NCBI RefSeq assembly: GCF_022095675.1
Contig: NZ_JAHYSG010000020.1
Coordinates: forward strand, 1 to 64,000
Length of the DNA stretch: 64,000 nt
From: Dactylosporangium sp. AC04546
Lineage (GTDB): Bacteria; Actinomycetota; Actinomycetes; Mycobacteriales; Micromonosporaceae
Direction: 5' to 3'
Shown piece after piece: positions 34,480-46,802 of the stretch. Numbering within the stretch: the stretch's first letter is position 1; each line of letters opens with the position of its first letter. The notes under the pieces were generated by a model that saw only the letters and a list, made by a program, of their open reading frames with translations, had not been told where the DNA came from and ran no database searches. The translations under genes and the position numbers were made by a program.

Positions 34480-35622
34480 ATGACCGCTGTGCTCGCCCCC
34501 GACGCCGCCCGCGCGCCGCACCGCCGTGACGTGTTCGCGCATCTCGGGCCGAACTGGTTCGCCACCGTCATGGGGACCGGGATCGTCGCCAACGCCGCCG
34601 GGGTACTGCCGCTGCGCCTGCCCGGCCTGCGACCGGCCGCCACCCTCGTGTGGGCGCTGGCGGCCGGGCTGCTGGTGCTGCTCACGGTGGCGTGGGCGGT
34701 CCACCTGCGCCGGCACCGCGCGACCGCGCTCGGGCACGCCGCCGACCCGGTGATGGCCCAGTTCTGGGGTGCGCCGCCGATGGCCGCGATGACGGTCGGC
34801 GGCGGCACCCTGCTGCTGGGGCAGGACTGGCTCGGTCTGCACACCGCCGTCGTCGTCGACGCCGTGCTGTGGGTGGCCGGCACGGCCGGTGGCCTGGTCA
34901 CGGCGGTCGCGATCCCGTATCTCATGATGACCCGGCACCGCAGCGGCCCGGACGCCGCGTTCGGCGGCTGGCTCATGCCGGTCGTGCCGCCCATGGTGTC
35001 GGCCGCCAACGGCGCGCTGCTGGTGCCGCACCTGCCGGCCGGGCAGCTCCGCCTCGACCTGCTGCTCGCCGGCTACGCCCTGTTCGGCATGAGCCTCGTC
35101 GCCACACTGATCATCCTGCCCCAGCTGTGGGCCCGGCTCGTGCGCCACCACGCCGGCCCGGCCCGCCTGGTGCCGACGCTCTGGATCGTCCTCGGCCCGA
35201 TCGGCCAGTCGATCACCGCCGCCCACCTGCTCGGCGTCGCGGCCACGGCGGTACTGCCGGCCCCGTACAGCACCGGCGCGCAGGTCTTCGCGGTGTTCTA
35301 CGGCGTTCCCGCGTTCGGGTTCGCCGTGCTGTGGCTGGCCCTGGCCGCCGCGATCACGGTCCGCGCCGCGCGCTCGGACGAGGGGCTGCCGTTCACGCTG
35401 GCCTGGTGGAGCTTCGTGTTCCCCGTCGGCACGCTCGTCACCGGCACGGCCGGCCTCGCCACCCGCAGCCACGCCGCCGGCCTCACCGTCCTGGCCGTGA
35501 CCCTCTACCTGCTGCTCGTCGTGGCCTGGAGCACCGTCGCCATCCGGACGCTGCACGGTGCCCGCCACGGCGACCTGCTCCGAACCCCGCGAGCACGGCA
35601 CAGCCGTCCGCAACGGGTTTGA
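34480..35622 (+). CDS. TDT-family transporter (TehA/SLAC1-like, ten helices)
   Basis: A 380-residue membrane protein of the tellurite-resistance/dicarboxylate transporter family. The family start PNWFATVMGTGIVANAAG is near residue 25, followed by about ten helices, with WGAPPMAAMTVGGGTLLLG and VPTLWIVLGPIGQSITAAHLL as other family segments. Members export sulfite, C4-dicarboxylates or conduct anions. I start it at ATG 34480, so that the LysR-type site stays in the promoter; ATG 34420 is possible but lies within that site. The divergent CysL-like LysR regulator makes sulfite or another sulfur anion a reasonable but unproven substrate. Confidence 0.88.
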   Translation: MTAVLAPDAARAPHRRDVFAHLGPNWFATVMGTGIVANAAGVLPLRLPGLRPAATLVWALAAGLLVLLTVAWAVHLRRHRATALGHAADPVMAQFWGAPPMAAMTVGGGTLLLGQDWLGLHTAVVVDAVLWVAGTAGGLVTAVAIPYLMMTRHRSGPDAAFGGWLMPVVPPMVSAANGALLVPHLPAGQLRLDLLLAGYALFGMSLVATLIILPQLWARLVRHHAGPARLVPTLWIVLGPIGQSITAAHLLGVAATAVLPAPYSTGAQVFAVFYGVPAFGFAVLWLALAAAITVRAARSDEGLPFTLAWWSFVFPVGTLVTGTAGLATRSHAAGLTVLAVTLYLLLVVAWSTVAIRTLHGARHGDLLRTPRARHSRPQRV

Positions 35623-35681
35623 GGCGTCGCCGCTGTGGTAGGTGCGTGCGGGTCGCCGTTGCTGACGTCAGGAGAATCGCC

Positions 35682-36089
35682 ATGTCGCAGACCCGGGAAC
35701 TGCTCGACACCGTCGCCGTGAGTATCCGTCCGCAGGTGAGCAGCGAGCGGCTGGCTGCCGTGATCGACGCGATGGCGGCGTGCGAGGAGGCCGTCACCGC
35801 GTGCGCCGCCGCGATGGTCGCCGAGGACGACGTCCAGGTGCTGCAGGACGCGATCAACCGGGATCTCGACTGTGCGGACGTCGTGGCGGCGGCCCGCCGG
35901 GTGGTCAGCCGCGGCGGCGACGTCGCGTTGCTGGGTCCGCTGCTGGAGGCGTGCGTGACGGCCTGCGAGCACAGTGCCAGGCTGTGTGCCGCGCACGCGC
36001 ACCACCACGACCACTGCCGGCTGTGCTCGCAGGCGACGTCGCGGTGCGCGCAGATGTGCCGGGACGTGCTGCAGGGGCTGCACGGCTGA
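35682..36089 (+). CDS. Four-helix-bundle copper-binding protein (DUF326)
   Basis: A 135-residue Cys- and His-rich protein. Cysteines recur in helical spacing (ACEEAVTACAAAM, DLDCADVV, EACVTACEHSARLCAAH, HHHDHCRLCSQATSRCAQMC), matching the DUF326/Csp family that stores Cu(I) inside a four-helix bundle. There is no signal peptide, so it is cytosolic. AGGAG at 35670-35674 serves ATG 35682. A second TGACGTCA palindrome (35663-35670) lies just before it. No copper-sensing regulator is adjacent. Confidence 0.85.
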   Translation: MSQTRELLDTVAVSIRPQVSSERLAAVIDAMAACEEAVTACAAAMVAEDDVQVLQDAINRDLDCADVVAAARRVVSRGGDVALLGPLLEACVTACEHSARLCAAHAHHHDHCRLCSQATSRCAQMCRDVLQGLHG

Positions 36090-36186
36090 GCGCCGCCGGG
36101 GATCCGCCGCGACGGGGCCGGGTGTTGCTGCTGGGAACCGGCTGCGCAAGGGTTGGATATGAGCCCTGGTGCCGGCGGGGGTGGTC

Positions 36187-36435
36187 GTGGTGGAGCTCGT
36201 CGCCTTCTTGATCGTGCTGCTGGTGGTGGCGATCCTGTCGTCCGGTAGCGCATGGATCGCCAGGCGCCGCAGCCGCGAGCCGCCCGGGTCGCTGCAGGGC
36301 GAGCGGGCCGAGGCCGTGCTCACCGCGTGGCTGCTCGCCGGCTACCTGTCGGCTGAGGAGTACCGGCGGGACATGGCCATCCTGGCCGCGCGGGAAGCAC
36401 ACCACGATCCGCCGCTCACCCCGCTCGACCCGTGA
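36187..36435 (+). CDS. Small membrane protein with SHOCT-like C-terminus
   Basis: An approximately 82-residue protein: one N-terminal membrane helix (VELVAFLIVLLVVAILSSG), an arginine-rich stretch (WIARRRSR), then a short helical domain AWLLAGYLSAEEYRRDMAIL resembling SHOCT-type oligomerisation tails. Several in-frame GTG codons between 36169 and 36190 could be the start. I chose 36187 because a purine-rich GGCGGGG lies just upstream. Function unknown. Confidence 0.6.
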   Translation: MVELVAFLIVLLVVAILSSGSAWIARRRSREPPGSLQGERAEAVLTAWLLAGYLSAEEYRRDMAILAAREAHHDPPLTPLDP

Positions 36436-36464
36436 CCCCGACCGGCCGCCGTGCGGGTGGCGGG

Positions 36465-37631
36465 TCAGCGGAAGGCGGCATGGCCGGTGACCGCCTGGCC
36501 GATGATCAGCTGGTGGACCTCCGAGGTGCCCTCGTAGGTCAGTACCGACTCCAGGTTCGTGGCGTGGCGCAGGACCGGGTAGTCCAGGGTGATGCCCGCC
36601 GCGCCGAGGATGGTGCGGCACTCGCGGGCGATGGCGATCGCCTCGCGGGTGCTGTTGAGCTTGCCCAGGCTGATCTGGCGGTGGTCGAGGGTGCCGGCGT
36701 CCTTCAGCTCCGCCAGCTGCAGCGCCAGCAGGAAGCCCTTGCCCAGCTCCAGGGTCATGTCGGCCAGCTTGAGCTGGGTGGCCTGGTAGGCGGCGAGCGG
36801 CCGGGCGAAGATCTCGCGGGTTCCCGCATAGGCGATGGCCGTCGACAGGCAGTCGTGCGCGGCGCCGAGCGCCCCGAAGACGATGCCGAAGCGGGCCTCG
36901 TTGAGGCAGGACAGCGGGGCGGACAGGCCCGCCGCCGACGGGAGCATCGCGTCGGCCGGCAGCCGCACGCCGTCGAGGACCAGTTCGGCGGTCACCGAGG
37001 CACGCAGCGAGAGCTTGCGGGTGATCTCCGCGGCGGCGAAGCCGGGCGTGCCGGCGGGGACGAGGAAGCCGCGGACGCCCTCGTCGGTGCGGGCCCACAC
37101 GACGGCGACGTCGGCGATCGAGCCGTTGGTGATCCACATCTTGGTGCCGTCGAGTACCCAGTCGGCACCGTCGCGGCGGGCCCGGGTGCGCATGCCCGAC
37201 GGGTCGGAGCCGAAGTCGGGCTCGGTGAGGCCGAAGCAGCCGATCGCCTCCCCGCGGGCGAGCGTGGGCAGCCAGTGCTGCCGCTGCGCATCGGAGCCGT
37301 ACCGGTGGATGGCGTACATCGCGAGCGAGCCCTGCACCGACACGAGCGAGCGCAGTCCGGAGTCGCCGGCCTCCAGCTCGAAGCAGGCCAGCCCGTAGGC
37401 GAGGGCGGAGGTGCCGGCGCAGCCGTAGCCCCGCAGGTGCATGCCGAGCACCCCCAGCTCGCCGAGCTCGCGGGCGAGGTCGCGGACCGGCAGGCGACCC
37501 TGCTCGAACCAGCCGGCGACGTGCGGCCGGACCCGCCGGTCGACGAAGGCGCGCACGGCGTCGCGCAGGTCGCGGCTCTCCTCGTCGATGCGGCTGTCGA
37601 CGCCGAAGTAGTCCAGCACGGGCAGCGTCAC
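36465..37631 (-). CDS. Acyl-CoA dehydrogenase, glutaryl-CoA-dehydrogenase-like
   Basis: A 388-residue flavoenzyme. The FAD/substrate motif CFGLTEPDFGSDPSGM and the substrate-face ITNGSIADVAVVWART are present, and the catalytic base is Glu367 in LTYEGTSEVHQLIIG, the arrangement of the GCDH subfamily. It would oxidise an acyl-CoA, perhaps glutaryl-CoA with decarboxylation, passing electrons to ETF. It starts at GTG 37631 overlapping the stop of the hydroxyacid dehydrogenase gene and is the last gene of the five-gene minus-strand operon. No CoA ligase or transferase is seen in the island. Confidence 0.9.
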   Translation of the reverse strand: MTLPVLDYFGVDSRIDEESRDLRDAVRAFVDRRVRPHVAGWFEQGRLPVRDLARELGELGVLGMHLRGYGCAGTSALAYGLACFELEAGDSGLRSLVSVQGSLAMYAIHRYGSDAQRQHWLPTLARGEAIGCFGLTEPDFGSDPSGMRTRARRDGADWVLDGTKMWITNGSIADVAVVWARTDEGVRGFLVPAGTPGFAAAEITRKLSLRASVTAELVLDGVRLPADAMLPSAAGLSAPLSCLNEARFGIVFGALGAAHDCLSTAIAYAGTREIFARPLAAYQATQLKLADMTLELGKGFLLALQLAELKDAGTLDHRQISLGKLNSTREAIAIARECRTILGAAGITLDYPVLRHATNLESVLTYEGTSEVHQLIIGQAVTGHAAFR

Positions 37632-38596
37632 AGCGATCGTCCCTTCTCGAGTACACCTAGGACGCCCTGGGCGACGGCGACGGCCATCGCGTCGAGCGCG
37701 TCGTGCGTCATCGCCGCCATGTGCGGCGTCGCCAGGACACGCGGGTGGTGCAGCAGCGGATCGCCGGGGGCGGGTGGCTCCGGAGCGAACACGTCGACGG
37801 CGTAGCCGCGCAGCCGCCCGGTGTCGAGCGCGGCGAGCACGGCGGAGCGGTCGACGACCCCGGCGCGGGCGGTGTTGACGAGCAGGGCGCCCGGCCGCAT
37901 CGCCGCCAGCGCGTCGGCGCCGATGAGGCCGGCGGTCTGCGGGGTCTGCGGCACGTGCAGGCTGACGACGTCGGACGAGCGCAGCAGCTCGTCCAGCGTG
38001 ACCAGCCGCACGCCGGGTGGCGGCACCACCGCCGCGACGTCGAAGGCGAGGACCGTCATGCCCAGGCCGAGGGCGCGGGCGGCCACGCCGCGGCCGATCG
38101 CGCCGAGGCCGACCAGCCCCAGGGTCCGCCCGGCGAGCATGGTCCCGGTCAGCCCGGCGGCGACGACCGACGACGGCAGGGAGCGGCCGGCCGGGAACCC
38201 GCCGCCGGCGAGGGTCGCCACGGCCGGCGGCAGCTGCCGGGCGAGGGTCAGCGCGGCGAGCAGGACGAACTCGGCGACGGACTCGGCGTTGGCGCCCGGC
38301 GTGCTGACCACGGGGATGCCCAGCCGCTCCGCCGCGGCCAGGTCGATGCCGTCGAGGCCGGCGCCGTGGCGCCCGACGACCCGCAGCCGCGGGGCCGCCT
38401 CCAGCATGGCGGCGGTGACGGGGGAGGACCGCACCACGAGGGCGTCGGCGGTGGCGAGCGGGCCGGCGGCGAGCACGGCCGGGTCGGTGACGCCGGCGAC
38501 GTGCACCTCGCCGGCGGCGCGCAGCAGGTCCATCCCGGCGGCGGCGATCGGCTCGGTCAGCAGGATCCGTGGGGTCACGAGGCGCACCGGGCTCAC
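37628..38596 (-). CDS. D-2-hydroxyacid dehydrogenase (SerA-like)
   Basis: A 322-residue NAD-dependent dehydrogenase. The Rossmann motif is GLVGLGAIGRGVAARALGLG, the catalytic Arg sits in VNTARAGVVDRSAVLAAL, the Glu in VDVFAPEPP and the His in LATPHMAAMTH. It would interconvert a 2-hydroxy acid and a 2-oxo acid. GTG 38596 overlaps the aldehyde dehydrogenase stop (GTGA), and the gene end overlaps the acyl-CoA dehydrogenase start in the same way. There is no ACT regulatory domain, so it is catabolic rather than the serine-pathway enzyme. Confidence 0.9.
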   Translation of the reverse strand: MSPVRLVTPRILLTEPIAAAGMDLLRAAGEVHVAGVTDPAVLAAGPLATADALVVRSSPVTAAMLEAAPRLRVVGRHGAGLDGIDLAAAERLGIPVVSTPGANAESVAEFVLLAALTLARQLPPAVATLAGGGFPAGRSLPSSVVAAGLTGTMLAGRTLGLVGLGAIGRGVAARALGLGMTVLAFDVAAVVPPPGVRLVTLDELLRSSDVVSLHVPQTPQTAGLIGADALAAMRPGALLVNTARAGVVDRSAVLAALDTGRLRGYAVDVFAPEPPAPGDPLLHHPRVLATPHMAAMTHDALDAMAVAVAQGVLGVLEKGRSL

Positions 38597-40013
38597 CAGC
38601 CCGTGTAGCAGGTCACCGGCACCGAGTAGAAGTCCCGGGCGTAGCCGCCCTGCTCCCGCGGGCCGTGGTTGGAGTCGCCGGTGCCGCCGAACGGCAGGTG
38701 CAGCTCGGTGCCGGCGGTGGGCAGGTTGACGGTGACGATGCCGGCGCGGGCGTCGCGCTTGAACCGCTCGGCGGCGGCGAGGGAGGTGGTGACGATGCCG
38801 GCGGAGAGCCCGTAGCGCGTGTCGGCGGCGACGGCGATCGCCTCGTCGAGGTCGCCGACCTTGATGACGCAGGAGACCGGGCCGAAGATCTCCTCGCGAG
38901 CCACCCGCATGCCGTTGTCCGCGCCGGTGAGCAGCGTGGGCCGCATGAACTGCCCGTCGCTGGTGCCGCCGGCCGCCAGGGTCGCGCCCTCGGCGGCGCC
39001 GATCGCGACGTAGCCGAGGTTCTGGGCGAGCTGCTGCGGGCTGACCACCGGGCCGACCTGGCTGCGCGGGTCGAGCGGGTCGCCGACCCGCAGCGCGTCG
39101 GCGGCGTCGGCGAGCGCGGCCACGAACCGGTCGTGAACGCCCGCCTGCACGATCAGCCGGCTCGATGCGGTGCAGCGCTGGCCGGTACTGAAGAAGCTTC
39201 CGTCGAGGGCGCAGCGCACCGCGACCTCGAGGTCGGCGTCGTCGAGGACGACCAGCGGGTTCTTGCCGCCCATCTCCAGCTGGAAGCGCTTGTTGCCGTG
39301 GGCGAGGCACTGGCGGGCGACGTGGGCGCCGGTGGCGGTGCTGCCGGTGAACGACACGCCGTCGACGCCGGGCGCGGTGAGCAGCGCCTCGCCGGCCACC
39401 CGCCCGGCGCCGAGGACGAGGTTGAACACCCCCGGCGGCAGGCCCGCGCCCGCGATGATTCCGGCGAGCTCCCCGGCCGAGGCCGGCACCAGCTCGGCCG
39501 GCTTGAGCACGACGGCGTTGCCGTAGGCGAGCGCGGGCGCCACCTTCCAGGCCGGGATCGCGAGCGGGTAGTTCCACGGCGTGATGACCGCGACCACGCC
39601 GAGCGGCCGGCGGCGCACCTCGGCGTGGACGTTGTCGCGGGTCGACGCGTAGACCTCGCCCTGGGGCTGCAGCAGCTGGTGGGCGTAGTAGCGGAAGGTC
39701 TGCCCGGCCCGCGCGACCTCGCCGCGAGCCTCGGCGAGCAGCTTGCCCTCCTCGCGGGCGAGCAGGACGGCGAGCTCCTCGGCGCGGTCGAGGATCGTCG
39801 CGCCGATCCGCTCGAGGATCGCCATGCGCTCGGCGACGGGCGTGCGGGCCCAGCCGGGCTGGGCGGCCCGCGCGGCCTCGACGGCGGCGCGTGCGGTGTC
39901 CGGGCCGGCCTCGGCGTACTCGCTGACGACCTCGCCGGGCCGGGCCGGGTTCACGTTCGCGTGGCGCTCGCCGTCGACCCACTCGCCGCCGACGAGGTTG
40001 CGGTGCAGCACCG

Positions 40014-40017
<4 letters not shown>
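38593..40017 (-). CDS. NAD(P)-dependent aldehyde dehydrogenase
   Basis: A 474-residue ALDH-superfamily enzyme with all catalytic residues: Asn149 in TPWNYP, Glu248 in QLEMGGKN and Cys282 in TGQRCTASS, plus the NAD motif SFTGSTATG. The overall sequence resembles alpha-ketoglutaric-semialdehyde or succinic-semialdehyde dehydrogenases (GPREQGGYARDFYS tail). GTG 40017 lies in the stop of the ABC ATPase gene (GTGA); the longer upstream frame is shadow sequence. It would oxidise an aldehyde formed from the transported substrate. Confidence 0.92.
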
Positions 40018-41005
<988 letters not shown>

Positions 41006-41009
<4 letters not shown>

Positions 41010-42049
41010 CGTTCCTCCGGGGAGTGCGCGGCGAAGCGGTCCTCGTTCGACAGCCAGCCGCCCTCGTCCGCCGGGCGCATGCCCCAGCAGCGGTTCAGCT
41101 GGCCCCGGTCCGGGACCTGGTGGGTGAGGGTGAGGTCGGGCACGCCGTCGGCGCAGGTCTCCCGGGCGTGCCCGCAGCGGGGCGCGAACCGGCAGCCGGG
41201 CGGCATCGCCGTGAGCTCGGGCGGCCGGCCCGCGATCGGCCGCAGCCGTCCGCCGCGGACCAGGTCCAGGCGGGGCACCGAGCCGAGCAGGCCCCAGGTG
41301 TAGGGCATCTGCGGGCGGTGGAAGAGGTCGGCGGTCTCGGCCCGCTCGACGATCTGGCCCGCGTACATGACGTTGACCCGCTCGGCCATGCCGGCCACGA
41401 CGCCGAGGTCGTGGGTGATGAACAGCACGGCGGTGGCGGTCTCCCGGGCCAGGTCCCGCAGCAGATCGAGGATCTGCGCCTGGATCGTGACGTCGAGCGC
41501 GGTGGTGATCTCGTCGGCGAGGATGAGCCGGGGGTTGCAGGACAGCGCCATCGCGATCATGACGCGCTGCCGCATGCCACCGGAGAGCTGGTGCGGGTAG
41601 GCGCCGAGCCGGCTCTCCGCGGCCGGGATGCGCACCATCTCCAGCAGCTCGACGGCCCGGGTCCGGGCGGCCCGGCGGCTCAGGCCGAGGTGTGCCCGCA
41701 GGGTCTCGGTGATCTGCCGGCCGATGGTGAGCACCGGGTTCAGCGAGGTCATCGGGTCCTGGAAGATCATCGCGATGCCCTTGCCGCGCACGGCCCGCAG
41801 CTCGCGGGGGCGCAGCCGGAGCAGGTCGCGGCCCTCGAAGAGCACCTGCCCGCCGGTGACCTGCCCGGCCGGCGGAACGATCAGGCCCATGATGGACTGG
41901 GCGGTCGCCGACTTGCCGCAGCCGGACTCGCCCACAAGTGCGACCATCTCGCCGGCGTCGACCGTGAACGAGACGCCGTCCACGGCGGTCACGGAGCCCC
42001 GCGCCGCACGGAACTGCGTGCGCAGGTCGCGCACCTCCAACAAGGCCAT
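41006..42049 (-). CDS. Dipeptide-type ABC transporter ATPase (DppD class)
   Basis: A 347-residue ATPase with Walker [14 protein letters not shown]-loop [12 protein letters not shown], signature [14 protein letters not shown] and Walker [12 protein letters not shown]. In that last motif Thr replaces the Pro usual in ADEPTTALD, a mild change. The extension has [22 protein letters not shown] precedes ATG 42049. It is the first gene of the minus-strand operon and is divergent from the Lrp gene. Confidence 0.95.
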
Positions 42050-42116
42050 CGAATCTCCCCAAAACTCCGGGCCCGAACGTCGCCATTCGTCAACGGGGAG
42101 TGTTGCACAGCCGATC

Positions 42117-42154
42117 TTCGTCGTCTAGGCTCCGGCGAGCGACGAATTACGTCG
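42117..42154. promoter_or_regulatory. Lrp/AsnC-type operator sites between the two transporter operons
   Basis: CGACG-AATTA-CGTCG, an inverted repeat with 5-base arms, lies at 42140-42154, 18 bases before the Lrp start. A half-site TTCGTCGT (42117-42124) and another ATTCGTC (42085-42091) lie nearby. The same 15-base pattern, as CGACGAAATTCGTCG, recurs at 52985-52999 in front of the third operon of the island, which suggests that one regulator binds both. Confidence 0.6.
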
Positions 42155-42172
42155 ATTGAGAGTTGGAGCCAG

Positions 42173-42709
42173 ATGACATCCAAGAGCTCGATCGTGAAGG
42201 ATCGCAACATCATCCGGGAGCTCGTGCAGGACCCGAGACAGACCAACGTCGCGCTGGCGGCCAAGGTCGGCCTCTCCGAGGGTTCGGTGCGGCGCCGGAT
42301 CGACCGGCTGCTCGCCGAGGGCAAGCTGCAGTTCTCCGCGATCCCCAGCGCCGCCTTCATGGGCCGCCCGGTGCACACGCTCTTCGAGATCCAGAGCGCA
42401 CCCGGCGCCACCGAGCAGCTCATCGACAAGCTCGCCGGCATGCCCGAGATGGCCTACGTCTACCACGTGACCGGCCAGTTCGACATCATCGCCGTCGGCT
42501 ACTTCGCCTCCACCAACACCATGCGCCGGTTCTGGACCGAGCGCCTGGGGCACCTGGAGGGCGTCATGGAGAGCAGGTCGGTGATGGTGCTGCGGGTGGC
42601 CAAGCGGGCGCACGAGTGGGCGCGCGACCTCGCCGGCGCCGACGACGAGGAGGAGGAGCCGGGCTGGGACGCCGGCGCCGAATCCGGGTTATCCGGCAAC
42701 GAGCACTGA
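42173..42709 (+). CDS. Lrp/AsnC-family transcriptional regulator
   Basis: A 178-residue regulator. The N-terminal helix-turn-helix reads NVALAAKVGLSEGSVRRRIDRLLAEGKL, followed by a RAM/ligand domain (about 75-150) with HTLFEIQSAPGATEQLIDKLAGM and VYHVTGQFDIIAVGYF, the fold that binds amino acids in the octamer. An acidic tail (DDEEEEPGWD) is unusual. GGAG at 42164-42167 serves ATG 42173. Position between the two transporter operons makes it the likely island regulator, sensing an amino acid or a related acid. Confidence 0.93.
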   Translation: MTSKSSIVKDRNIIRELVQDPRQTNVALAAKVGLSEGSVRRRIDRLLAEGKLQFSAIPSAAFMGRPVHTLFEIQSAPGATEQLIDKLAGMPEMAYVYHVTGQFDIIAVGYFASTNTMRRFWTERLGHLEGVMESRSVMVLRVAKRAHEWARDLAGADDEEEEPGWDAGAESGLSGNEH

Positions 42710-42727
42710 CCGGCAGAGGGGCCCACC

Positions 42728-43675
42728 ATGCTGCGCATCACGCTGATCCGCTCGCTGACCGTCGTCCCCGTCCTGCTCGGGATCTCGGTGATCTCGTTCC
42801 TGGTCATCCGGATGATCCCGGGCGACGTGATCAGCTCCATCATGGGACAGGACTTCGGCGACCCCGCGGTCGAGGCGGAGATGCGCCGCTACTTCGGGCT
42901 CGACATGCCCGTGCACGAGCAGTTCTTCACCTGGTTCGGCGACCTCCTGCGCGGTGACCTCGGCACCTCGATGCGCACCGGCCAGCCGGTGCTCGACGAG
43001 ATCCTGCAGCGGCTCCCGTCCACGCTGCTGCTGGCCCTCTCCGCACTGCTGGTGGCCGTCCTGCTCTCGATCCCGCTGGGGATCCTCAGCGCCACGCGGC
43101 GCAACGGCCCGCTCGACGCCGTCGCCCGGGTCGTGTCGCTCATCGGCCTGTCGGTGCCCAACTTCTGGCTGGGCATCCTGCTCGTCTACGTCTTCTCCGT
43201 CTCTCTCGGCTGGCTGCCCTCCCAGGGCGCCAGCGAGGGCGGCGGCCTGCTCGACAACCTGCGGTACCTGGTGCTCCCGGCCGTCACCCTGGGCGCCAGC
43301 CTCGCCGCGATCAACATGCGGATGACCCGCTCCAGCATGCTGGAGGTGCTCAACCAGGACTACGTGCGCACCGCCCGCGCCAAGGGACTGGCCGAGCGGG
43401 TCATCATGGTCCGCCACGCCCTGCGCAACTCGCTCATCCCGGTCGTGACCGTGCTCGGCATCGAGCTCGGCGCGCTGCTCGGCGGCACCGTCATCGTCGA
43501 GCAGGTCTTCGCCTGGCCCGGCCTCGGCACGATGGTCATCCGCGGGATCAGCCAGCGCGACTACCCGGTCGTGCAGGGCACCCTGCTCTTCCTCGCGTTC
43601 TTCTACGTCCTGGTCAACTACCTGGTCGACCTCGTCTACACCTACCTGGATCCGAGGCTGCGCAGTGGTCACTGA
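42728..43675 (+). CDS. Dipeptide-type ABC permease (DppB class)
   Basis: A 315-residue permease with six membrane helices. It has the family N-terminus (VPVLLGISVISFLVIRMIPGD), a large outside loop, and the EAA motif around TARAKGLAERVIMVRHALRNSLIPVV. It follows the Lrp gene by 18 bases, so regulator and permeases are cotranscribed. Partner of the DppC-class subunit that overlaps its end. Confidence 0.95.
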   Translation: MLRITLIRSLTVVPVLLGISVISFLVIRMIPGDVISSIMGQDFGDPAVEAEMRRYFGLDMPVHEQFFTWFGDLLRGDLGTSMRTGQPVLDEILQRLPSTLLLALSALLVAVLLSIPLGILSATRRNGPLDAVARVVSLIGLSVPNFWLGILLVYVFSVSLGWLPSQGASEGGGLLDNLRYLVLPAVTLGASLAAINMRMTRSSMLEVLNQDYVRTARAKGLAERVIMVRHALRNSLIPVVTVLGIELGALLGGTVIVEQVFAWPGLGTMVIRGISQRDYPVVQGTLLFLAFFYVLVNYLVDLVYTYLDPRLRSGH

Positions 43676-44558
43676 CGTCGACACCGTCACAAAGGTTCGG
43701 GCGCGCCGGCTCGGCGGCGGCGGCGCGCTGGTGCGGCAGCTGATGCGGGACAAGGTCGGCGCCGTGGGGCTGAGCATCGTCGTGCTCCTGGCCGCGGCCG
43801 CGGCGCTCGCGCCGGTCATCGCGCCCTACGACCCGACCGCGATGTCCAACCAGCGCCTGGCCCAGCCCGGTGGCACCTTCCTGCTCGGCGCCGACGAGGC
43901 CGGCCGCGACCTGCTCAGCCGGGCCCTCTACGGGGCGCGCACCTCGCTCGCCGTGAGCCTGGTCGTGGTCGGCGCCGCCGCCACCGTCGGCGTGCTGCTG
44001 GGCCTGCTCGCCGGCTTCTACCGCGGCGTCCTCGACGCGATCATCACCCCGGTCACCGACGTCATGTTCGCCTTCCCGACCCTGCTGCTGGCCCTCGCCG
44101 TCGTGGCCGCCCGCGGGCCGGGCACGGAGAACCTGATCCTCGCCCTGGTGCTCGTCTTCATCCCCAGCTTCGCCCGCGTCGTGCGGGGCACGGCGATGTC
44201 GGTGCGGCGCGAGCCGTTCGTCGAGTCCGGGCAGGCGGTCGGGCTGAGCAACGCCCGCCTCATCTTCAAGTACATCCTGCCCAACTCGATCGCGCCGATC
44301 GCGGTGCAGTTCACCACGAGCATCGCCTACGCCATCCTCATCGAGGCGTCGCTGGGCTATCTCGGCCTGGGCGTCCAGCCGCCGCAGCCGTCCTGGGGCT
44401 CGATGCTGTCCAACGGCAAGGCCTTCATGGAGCTGTCGATCTGGCCGTCGGTGGTGCCGGGCGTCTGCATCATGATCGCGGTGCTCGGGTTCAACCTGCT
44501 CGGCGACACCCTGCGCGACGTCCTCGACCCGCGGCTGCGCGGCCGCTCGAACCGCTGA
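43665..44558 (+). CDS. Dipeptide-type ABC permease (DppC class)
   Basis: A 297-residue permease with six membrane helices. Typical family features are ALAPVIAPYDP in the first loop, FLLGADEAGRDLLSRALYGARTSL and the EAA motif ESGQAVGLSNARLIFKYILPNSIAP. GTG 43665 overlaps the DppB-class gene by 11 bases. With DppB, DppD, DppF and the lipoprotein at 50191-51804 it completes a five-part importer whose genes are spread over three operons. Confidence 0.95.
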   Translation: MVTDVDTVTKVRARRLGGGGALVRQLMRDKVGAVGLSIVVLLAAAAALAPVIAPYDPTAMSNQRLAQPGGTFLLGADEAGRDLLSRALYGARTSLAVSLVVVGAAATVGVLLGLLAGFYRGVLDAIITPVTDVMFAFPTLLLALAVVAARGPGTENLILALVLVFIPSFARVVRGTAMSVRREPFVESGQAVGLSNARLIFKYILPNSIAPIAVQFTTSIAYAILIEASLGYLGLGVQPPQPSWGSMLSNGKAFMELSIWPSVVPGVCIMIAVLGFNLLGDTLRDVLDPRLRGRSNR

Positions 44559-44574
44559 ACTGGAGCCCTCCGTC

Positions 44575-46753
<2,179 letters not shown>

Positions 46754-46755
<2 letters not shown>

Positions 46756-46802
46756 CAAATTCGTCTCTTGCGCGAATAGGTTTGTAATGGAAACCTATTC
46801 GC
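46754..46802 (+). promoter_or_regulatory. Partial Lrp-type site and a 12-bp inverted repeat before the hydrolase
   Basis: GACAAATTCGTC (46754-46765) shares AAATTCGTC with the site at 52985-52999. Just after it, GCGAATAGGTTT (46772-46783) and AAACCTATTCGC (46791-46802) form a perfect 12-bp inverted repeat with a 7-base gap, ending directly against the ATG at 46803. It could be an operator or an mRNA hairpin hiding the start codon. No ribosome site is visible. Confidence 0.6.
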
